The notes beneath the pieces are model-generated. The model ran no database searches, had not been told where the DNA came from, and was given only the letters and a program-made list of their open reading frames with translations. The position numbers and the translations under genes were made by a program. Below, one piece after another: positions 6,102 to 11,057 of a stretch of 11,057 nucleotides of DNA. Source of the stretch: an uncultured Oscillospiraceae bacterium. GTDB lineage: Bacteria; Bacillota_A; Clostridia; Oscillospirales; Oscillospiraceae. The stretch is from assembly GCA_934561335.1 (NCBI GenBank), contig CAKTGD010000038.1, forward strand, positions 1 to 11,057. Reading direction: 5' to 3'. How positions within the stretch are numbered: position 1 is the first letter of the stretch; every line of letters starts with the position of its first letter.

Positions 6102-7970
6102 ATGAACAGACAAGAGCTGCCCGGCGGCGTATGGGACAGGGCGTATGAGTACTTTGGCGCGCATCCTGTCTCCGGCGGGTGGGTGTTCCGTGTGTGGGCG
6201 CCTCATGCCCGCTGCGTGGCGCTGGCCGGCGATTTTACCCGATGGGACCGCCGGGAAATGCGCCGTCTGGAGGACGGCGTGTGGGAGCTGACGGTGGAAA
6301 ACGCCAGCCAGTTTGACGCCTATCAATACATTGTCACCGGGCAGGACGGCCGGGAGGTGTGGAAAACCGACCCCTACGGTTTCCATCAGGAGACCCGCCC
6401 TTCCACCAACAGCAAGCTTTTTGATATCAGCGGCTATGTGTGGCACGATGAAAAGTGGCGCCAGCGCCGGCAGGGCACCCATCCTGCTGACGGCTATGTG
6501 AATATTTACGAGGTGCATCTGGGCTCATGGCAGCGCACCGAGGATGGGCAGGTGCTCAACTACCGTGATATAGCCGACCGGTTGGCCCGCTATGTCCGTG
6601 ACATGGGGTATAACTATGTGGAGCTGCTGCCGGTAACGGAGTACCCGCTGGATGACAGCTGGGGCTACCAGTGCGTGGGGTATTTTGCCCCCACCAGCCG
6701 CTACGGTACACCCCATGACTTCATGTATCTGGTGGATCGGCTCCACCGGGCCGGGATCGGCGTGATTCTCGACTGGGTGCCCGCCCACTTCTGCAAGGAT
6801 AGCCATGGCCTCCTTCAGTTTGACGGTTCCTGCCTCTATGAATACAGCGATCCCCTGAAATGGGAGCATGAGAGCTGGGGCACCCGCGTCTTTGACTTCG
6901 GAAAGCCGGAGGTGTGCAGCTTCCTGCTGTCCTCCGCCGCCTACTGGCTGCGGGAGTATCATATCGACGGCTTGCGGGTGGACGCGGTGGCCTCCATGCT
7001 GTATCTGGACTATGACCGCCGTCAGTGGCGGCCCAATCAGCACGGCGGCAAGGAGAATCTGGAGGCCATCGAATTCCTGCGTCAGCTCAACCGCACGGTG
7101 TTCGCCATCGATGGCGCGGCGCTGATGGTGGCGGAGGAGTCCACCGCCTGGCCGATGGTGACCTATCCGCCGGAGGAGGGCGGTCTGGGCTTCAACCTGA
7201 AGTGGAACATGGGCTGGATGAACGATGTGTGCCACTATCTGAAGATGGACCCCTATTTCCGCCAGCATCACCACCGGGATGTGACCTTCTCCATGGTGTA
7301 CGCGTTTTCCGAGAACTTTGTGCTGCCGGTGTCCCACGATGAGGTGGTGCACATGAAAGGCTCCCTGCGGGGCAAGATGCCCGGCAGCAAATGGCAGCAG
7401 CTGGCCGGCGTCCGCGGGTTTTACGCCTATATGCTGTGCCACCCCGGCAAGGTGCTGACCTTCATGGGCACCGAGCTTGCCCAGTGGCACGAGTGGAACT
7501 TCCGTCAGGCGCTGGACTGGTACCTGCTGGAGGAGGAAGAGGACTGCCGCCTTACCCATGAATGCATCCGGGCAATGAACCGCTTCTACAGGTCCCATAA
7601 GGCCCTGTGGGAGAACGACCGGGATTGGGACGGCTTTGAGTGGCTGGTGGCCGATGACAACCGCAACAATGTGCTGGTGTTCCGCCGGACCGCACGGGAC
7701 GGTAAGTCCCTGATCGCCGTTGTCAACTTCTCTCCCGTGGCGCTGGAGGGCTACCGCTTCGGCGTGCCGCCCAAGGCCCGGTATGAGGAGCTGTTCAACA
7801 CGGACGATGTGCAGTGGGGCGGCAGCGGCGTGACCAACCCGGAACCCATCGAAACAGAGCAAATTCCGTCCCACCAGCAGGAGCAGTCCATCGCGGTGCG
7901 TATTCCGCCGCTGGGCGCCATGATCCTGCAGGGAAAGGGAAGATTTACCCAACATACCGGCGGACGCTGA
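6102..7970 (+). CDS. glgB: 1,4-alpha-glucan branching enzyme (GH13)
   Basis: This enzyme cuts an alpha-1,4 glucan chain and transfers the piece to a C6 hydroxyl, making the alpha-1,6 branches of glycogen in the cytoplasm. It has 622 residues. Residues about 20-105 form a CBM48-type N-terminal beta domain ([11 protein letters not shown]). The GH13 barrel follows, with region I DWVPAHF at 224-230, nucleophile Asp294 in DGLRVDAV, acid/base Glu345 in VAEEST, and transition-state Asp413 in SHDEVVH. A C-terminal all-beta domain (from about 520, [20 protein letters not shown]) ends the protein. The spacing between catalytic residues (51 and 68) is close to that of the E. coli enzyme. At 622 residues it lacks the extra N-terminal module of the longer 720-730 residue proteobacterial forms and fits the shorter Firmicutes type. 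It is the first gene of the glg operon, with glgC starting 35 nt downstream. Confidence 0.97.
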   Translation: MNRQELPGGVWDRAYEYFGAHPVSGGWVFRVWAPHARCVALAGDFTRWDRREMRRLEDGVWELTVENASQFDAYQYIVTGQDGREVWKTDPYGFHQETRPSTNSKLFDISGYVWHDEKWRQRRQGTHPADGYVNIYEVHLGSWQRTEDGQVLNYRDIADRLARYVRDMGYNYVELLPVTEYPLDDSWGYQCVGYFAPTSRYGTPHDFMYLVDRLHRAGIGVILDWVPAHFCKDSHGLLQFDGSCLYEYSDPLKWEHESWGTRVFDFGKPEVCSFLLSSAAYWLREYHIDGLRVDAVASMLYLDYDRRQWRPNQHGGKENLEAIEFLRQLNRTVFAIDGAALMVAEESTAWPMVTYPPEEGGLGFNLKWNMGWMNDVCHYLKMDPYFRQHHHRDVTFSMVYAFSENFVLPVSHDEVVHMKGSLRGKMPGSKWQQLAGVRGFYAYMLCHPGKVLTFMGTELAQWHEWNFRQALDWYLLEEEEDCRLTHECIRAMNRFYRSHKALWENDRDWDGFEWLVADDNRNNVLVFRRTARDGKSLIAVVNFSPVALEGYRFGVPPKARYEELFNTDDVQWGGSGVTNPEPIETEQIPSHQQEQSIAVRIPPLGAMILQGKGRFTQHTGGR

Positions 7971-7990
7971 GCCGTTTCGCCCCAAAGATC

Positions 7991-7997
7991 AGGAGGT
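7991..7997 (+). promoter_or_regulatory. Ribosome binding site fixing the glgC start at 8006
   Basis: AGGAGGT is 8 nt before the ATG at 8006. The frame stays open upstream to 7814 inside glgB, but that extension reads as a shadow of glgB. The conserved nucleotide-binding segment begins right after 8006. Confidence 0.9.
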
Positions 7998-8005
7998 GCA
8001 GCCAT

Positions 8006-9220
8006 ATGAAAAAAGAGTGCATTGCCATGCTGCTGGCCGGCGGACAGGGAAGCCGCCTGCATGTGCTGACCGGCGACATGGCCAAGCCCGCCGTTCCCTT
8101 CGGCGGGAAATTCCGCATCATTGATTTCCCTCTGTCCAACTGCGTCAACTCCGGCATTGATACGGTGGGCGTACTGACCCAGTACCGGCCGCTGGAGCTG
8201 AATAACTACATCGGCAACGGCCAGCCGTGGGAGCTGGACCGTGCCAACGGCGGCGTCCATGTCCTGCCGCCGTACCAGAGCGCCACCGGCGCGGACTGGT
8301 ATAAGGGCACGGCCAACGCCATCTATCAGAACATCGGCTTTATCGATCTGTACGATCCCGATTATGTGGCGGTGCTCTCCGGCGACCATATCTATAAGAT
8401 GGACTATTCCGAGATGCTGCGCTGCCATAAAGCGGCGGGCGCCGCCTGCACCATCTCCGTGATGGAGGTGCCATGGGATGAGGCCAGCCGCTTTGGCATC
8501 ATGAGTGTGGACAGTCAGGACACCGTCACCGAATTTGCCGAAAAGCCCAAAGAGCCGAAAAGCAATCTGGCCTCCATGGGCATCTATATCTTCACCTGGT
8601 CCAAGCTTCGCGCCTACCTCATCGCGGACGAGGCCAAGGAGAATTCCAGCAACGATTTTGGCAAGGATATCATTCCCGCCATGCTTGCCGCCGGTGAAAA
8701 GCTGGTGGCCTACCGGTTCGAGGGTTACTGGAAGGACGTGGGCACGCTGGACAGCCTTTGGGACGCCAACATGGATATGCTGACGCCCGGCTCCGGCCTG
8801 AACCTGCTGGACGAGCGCTGGCCCATCCATGGCCGCACCGCCATCTGCCCGCCCACCTACGTGGGGGAGCTGGCGGATATCGGCAACAGCGCCGTGGCCC
8901 GCGGCTGCGAAATTCTGGGCGAGGTGAAAAATACCGTTCTGTCCACCGGCTGCCATGTGGGCCGTGGGGCCTCGGTCACCTACTCCGTGGTGATGCCAGG
9001 CGCCATTATTGAGGACGGCGCCGTGGTGTCCTATGCCATCGTGGGTGAAAACTGCCGCATCGGCTGCCGCGCCGCAGTGGGCGCGCCGCCGGAAACGGCG
9101 GCGGATCCCGGACAGTGGGGTATTGCCGTCCTCGGCCCGCGCACCTGTGTGGCGGACGGGGAAACGGTCCCCCCAAAAACCATGCTGGATAAGAGCCACG
9201 GAAAGGAGGCGGCACAATGA
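8006..9220 (+). CDS. glgC: Glucose-1-phosphate adenylyltransferase (ADP-glucose pyrophosphorylase), catalytic subunit
   Basis: This enzyme makes ADP-glucose and pyrophosphate from ATP and glucose-1-phosphate, the committed step of bacterial glycogen synthesis. It has 404 residues. The nucleotidyltransferase domain opens with [12 protein letters not shown] (about 7-18) and [20 protein letters not shown]. Asp127 in [11 protein letters not shown] matches the catalytic Asp142 of the E. coli enzyme, and Lys180 in FAEKP matches glucose-1-phosphate-binding Lys195; both fall at a constant offset of 15. The C-terminal third (after [12 protein letters not shown]) is a left-handed beta-helix with hexapeptide-like repeats. 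At the position of E. coli activator residue Lys39 there is Asp24 (TGDMAKP), which suggests control differs from the fructose-1,6-bisphosphate-activated enteric type. The stop codon overlaps the glgD start (ATGA), so the two subunits are translationally coupled. Confidence 0.97.
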   Translation: MKKECIAMLLAGGQGSRLHVLTGDMAKPAVPFGGKFRIIDFPLSNCVNSGIDTVGVLTQYRPLELNNYIGNGQPWELDRANGGVHVLPPYQSATGADWYKGTANAIYQNIGFIDLYDPDYVAVLSGDHIYKMDYSEMLRCHKAAGAACTISVMEVPWDEASRFGIMSVDSQDTVTEFAEKPKEPKSNLASMGIYIFTWSKLRAYLIADEAKENSSNDFGKDIIPAMLAAGEKLVAYRFEGYWKDVGTLDSLWDANMDMLTPGSGLNLLDERWPIHGRTAICPPTYVGELADIGNSAVARGCEILGEVKNTVLSTGCHVGRGASVTYSVVMPGAIIEDGAVVSYAIVGENCRIGCRAAVGAPPETAADPGQWGIAVLGPRTCVADGETVPPKTMLDKSHGKEAAQ

Positions 9221-10329
9221 AAGGTATGCACGGAATCATCTTCTCCTACGGGGAGAAGCCGGCGCTCGGCCAGCTGACCGCCTGCCGGGTCCATGGCTCG
9301 CTGCCCTTCGGCGGCGACTACCGGGTGGTGGACTTTGTCCTCTCCAATATGGTCAACGCCGGTATCACGGATGTGGGCGTGATCATGCACGGCAAGTGCC
9401 AGTCCATGCTGGACCATCTGGGCACCGGAAAGAGCTGGGATCTGAGCCGCAAGAGCGGCGGACTGAAGCTGCTGCCCGCCTTCGCCTATGGCGAGAGCCG
9501 GGGCGTTGTAGGGCCTTTCCGCGGCAAGATGGAGGCGCTGGGCAGCGTGGTTGAATACCTGCGCCATATCCGGCAGGATCATGTGGTGCTCTCTGACAGC
9601 GATCTGGTCACCAACATCCCCCTGCGTGATGTGCTGGACGCCCATGTGGCCTCCGGCGCGGATATGACCTGCGTCTGCACCAGCCGTCCCGGCTCTGCCG
9701 GCGATACCTATTTCAAGCTGGACGCCGCCGGACGCATCGTGGATACCGCATATGATATCCGCACGCCGGATGGCTACCAGAGCCTGAATATCTTCCTGCT
9801 CAGCCGTGAGCTGCTGCTCTCTCTGGTGGAGGAGTGCATGGCCCATGACCGCTATAGCTTCCGCCACAATGTCCTGCAGGAAAAGGACGGCACGCTGCAC
9901 CTGAACGGCTATGTGTGGGATGGCTTTGCCGCCCGTATCAATTCGGTGCAGGACTATTACCGCTACAGCATGGCGCTGCTGCGCCCTGAGATCCGCGCCG
10001 GCCTCTTCTGCCCGCAGCGCCCGGTGTACGCCAAGGAGAACGATGCCGCCTCCACCTACATCGACCCTGACGGCGAGTGTGTCAACTCCCTGATTTCCGA
10101 CGGATGCGATATTCAGGGAAGTATCCGCAACTGCATTTTGTTCCGCGGCGTCAAGATCGAAAAGGGCGCCCATGTGGAGGACAGCATTCTCTTTAAGGAC
10201 ACGGTGGTAAGAGCGGGTGCTGCGCTGCGCTGCGTGATTGCCGACAAGAATGTGGAATTCAGCCATGATGTCCACATGGCAGGCCATGCCAACTATCCTC
10301 TGGTGGTGGAGAAGAACACAAAGCTGTAA
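9217..10329 (+). CDS. glgD: GlgD, non-catalytic/regulatory paralogue of ADP-glucose pyrophosphorylase
   Basis: A 370-residue GlgC-like protein that in Firmicutes pairs with GlgC and raises or tunes its activity. It keeps the fold ([16 protein letters not shown] aligns with the GlgC segment [15 protein letters not shown]) and a C-terminal beta-helix ([33 protein letters not shown] region). It has lost the active site: the GGxGxRL nucleotide loop is replaced by [11 protein letters not shown], and the catalytic LSGDH reads LSDSD, so the equivalent of the GlgC catalytic Asp is Ser128. Start: ATG at 9217, AAGGAGG at 9203-9209, 4-nt overlap with glgC. A partner role is inferred from the overlap and from studied GlgC/GlgD pairs in Firmicutes. 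A stand-alone pyrophosphorylase is unlikely given the lost motifs. Confidence 0.95.
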   Translation: MKGMHGIIFSYGEKPALGQLTACRVHGSLPFGGDYRVVDFVLSNMVNAGITDVGVIMHGKCQSMLDHLGTGKSWDLSRKSGGLKLLPAFAYGESRGVVGPFRGKMEALGSVVEYLRHIRQDHVVLSDSDLVTNIPLRDVLDAHVASGADMTCVCTSRPGSAGDTYFKLDAAGRIVDTAYDIRTPDGYQSLNIFLLSRELLLSLVEECMAHDRYSFRHNVLQEKDGTLHLNGYVWDGFAARINSVQDYYRYSMALLRPEIRAGLFCPQRPVYAKENDAASTYIDPDGECVNSLISDGCDIQGSIRNCILFRGVKIEKGAHVEDSILFKDTVVRAGAALRCVIADKNVEFSHDVHMAGHANYPLVVEKNTKL

Positions 10330-10353
10330 ACACCGGCATGGAATCCGATGGCG

Positions 10354-10370
10354 AAACGATCCGATCGTTT
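10354..10370. repeat. Hairpin 1 in the glgD-glgA spacer
   Basis: AAACGAT (10354-10360) and ATCGTTT (10364-10370) form a perfect 7-bp stem with a 3-nt loop. Only TTTT overlapping the right arm, then CCC, follows, so termination would be weak at best. Confidence 0.6.
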
Positions 10371-10372
10371 TC

Positions 10373-10391
10373 CCGGCGTCATGTGCGCCGG
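10373..10391. repeat. Hairpin 2 in the glgD-glgA spacer
   Basis: CCGGCG (10373-10378) pairs with CGCCGG (10386-10391) around a 7-nt loop, starting 2 nt after hairpin 1. AAAAT follows rather than a T-tract, so it is not a standard + strand terminator. Confidence 0.55.
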
Positions 10392-10402
10392 AAAATACTT
10401 CT

Positions 10403-10441
10403 CGGCCGCCGGCGTGTCCCGGTGACACGCGCAGCCGGCCG
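10403..10441. repeat. Hairpin 3 in the glgD-glgA spacer (long GC-rich stem)
   Basis: An inner perfect 7-bp stem, GCGTGTC (10412-10418) with GACACGC (10424-10430), has a 5-nt loop. An outer 6-bp stem, CGGCCG (10403-10408) with 10436-10441, is separated from it by an internal loop. This is the most stable structure of the spacer. No T-tract follows. Confidence 0.65.
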
Positions 10442-10452
10442 CAGGCCATATT

Positions 10453-10478
10453 GGCAGAAAAATCGCAAGATTTTCGCC
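10453..10478. repeat. Hairpin 4 just before the glgA ribosome binding site
   Basis: AAAATC and GATTTT (10469-10474) pair around GCAA, and outer GGC (10453-10455) pairs with GCC (10476-10478), with small bulges. It ends about 10 nt before the glgA Shine-Dalgarno sequence AGGAGG (10489-10494), so it could influence glgA translation or mark the end of a small intergenic repeat. Confidence 0.5.
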
Positions 10479-10501
10479 AGCTATAAAGAGGAGGACGACT
10501 T

Positions 10502-11057
10502 ATGAAAATTCTGTTTGCCGCCAGCGAGGCGTTTCCTTTCTGCAAAACCGGCGGTCTTGCGGATGTGGCCGGCAGCCTGCCGGTCTCCCTTGCCGAAAAC
10601 GGCGATCAGGTGGCGGTGATCCTGCCGCTGTACGATAAGATCCCCTACGAGTGGCGTCAGCGGATGGTCTATCGCAGCTATATCTATGTAGATGTGGCAT
10701 GGCGTCACCAATACGCGGGATTGTTCGTCATGGAGTACCGGGGCGTGACATGGTACTTTGTGGACAACGAGTATTATTTCCGCCGCGGCCGGCTGTATGG
10801 CGAGTATGACGACGGCGAGCGTTTTGCCTTTTTCAGCAAGGCGGTGGTGGATCTTCTGCCCAGCCTTGACTGGATGCCGGACGTGATCCACTGCAACGAC
10901 TGGCAAACGGCGCTGGTGCCTGTCTATCTCAAGGACGTAGCCACCCGCTGGGACGCGGTGCGGGGCATCAAAACCGTGTTTACCATCCATAATATCGAGT
11001 ATCAGGGCCGCTATGGCGCGGATACCGTCAGCGACCTCTTCGGCCTGCACGAGGGCT
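10502..11057 (+). CDS. glgA: Glycogen synthase (ADP-glucose dependent), N-terminal part; 3' end outside window
   Basis: This GT5 glycosyltransferase adds glucose from ADP-glucose to the non-reducing end of alpha-1,4 glucan. The first 185 residues of a protein usually near 475-480 are present, with no stop before the window edge. The start ATG at 10502 has AGGAGG at 10489-10494, 7 nt upstream. The protein opens MKILFAASEAFPFCKTGGLADV. KTGGLADV (Lys15) is the ADP-glucose-binding signature of bacterial and plant starch/glycogen synthases. Further family features are VAVILPLYDKIP, DVIHCNDWQTALVPVYLK (about 125-142) and TVFTIHNIEYQGRYG (about 157-171). It follows glgD after 172 nt, far longer than the other glg gaps. 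No convincing own promoter is visible there, so it is probably transcribed with glgBCD. Confidence 0.96.
   Translation, partial: MKILFAASEAFPFCKTGGLADVAGSLPVSLAENGDQVAVILPLYDKIPYEWRQRMVYRSYIYVDVAWRHQYAGLFVMEYRGVTWYFVDNEYYFRRGRLYGEYDDGERFAFFSKAVVDLLPSLDWMPDVIHCNDWQTALVPVYLKDVATRWDAVRGIKTVFTIHNIEYQGRYGADTVSDLFGLHEG

Noticed and set aside
7814..8005. N-terminal extension of glgC into glgB
   Set aside because: The conserved GlgC N-terminus and the AGGAGGT site place the start at 8006. The upstream residues are a frame-shifted reading of the glgB end.
10451..10487. Possible glgA promoter (TTGGCA and TATAAA)
   Set aside because: The boxes are 25 nt apart, far from the 16-18 nt needed, and no alternative -35 fits the TATAAA.
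1..11057. CRISPR arrays, insertion sequences, phage genes, tRNA or rRNA genes
   Set aside because: No spaced direct repeats, transposase or integrase motifs, terminal repeats or tRNA-like cloverleaf were seen. The only tandem repeats are the two in-frame protein repeats in the adaptors.

Overview
The window reads as a segment of the chromosome of an anaerobic Gram-positive bacterium, most likely a Clostridia member of the Oscillospirales/Oscillospiraceae type. This placement is an inference. It rests on GC-rich coding sequence with AT-rich promoter regions, strong AGGAGG-type ribosome binding sites, sigma-A type promoters, a YknXYZ/MacAB-like ABC exporter whose first adaptor is a lipoprotein, and a Firmicutes-type glycogen gene order glgB-glgC-glgD-glgA that includes glgD. 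All convincing genes lie on the + strand.

Region 1 (1-621) is the 3' end of argS (arginyl-tRNA synthetase), closed by a strong intrinsic terminator.

Region 2 (634-5907) is a self-contained four-gene export operon. A near-consensus extended -10 promoter carries an almost perfect palindrome at its predicted start point. It is followed by a lipoprotein HlyD/MacA-like adaptor with a Met/Asp/Gly-repeat tail, a MacB/LolD-type ABC ATPase, a second membrane-anchored adaptor with an extra domain and a Pro-Thr-Asp-Pro rod inserted in its coiled-coil hairpin, and a MacB/FtsX-type permease. Gene junctions are tight (2-nt gap, 8-nt overlap, 12-nt gap), and a GNRA-loop terminator ends the unit. The ATPase and permease should form the pump and the two adaptors its extracytoplasmic part. 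The substrate cannot be read from the sequence.

Region 3 (5995 to the end) is the glycogen synthesis operon. A sigma-A promoter with an inverted repeat at its start region is followed by glgB (branching enzyme), glgC (catalytic ADP-glucose pyrophosphorylase), glgD (its paralogue lacking catalytic motifs, joined by an ATGA overlap), a 172-nt spacer full of hairpins, and the 5' part of glgA (glycogen synthase), which runs off the window. GlgC/GlgD make ADP-glucose, GlgA polymerises it and GlgB adds branches.

There is no sign of CRISPR, transposases, phage genes, tRNA or rRNA. The glycogen part is ordinary. The least ordinary parts are the two-adaptor exporter, its low-complexity segments, its palindromic operator candidate, and the hairpin cluster before glgA. 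Gene-free stretches are all shorter than 300 bases.
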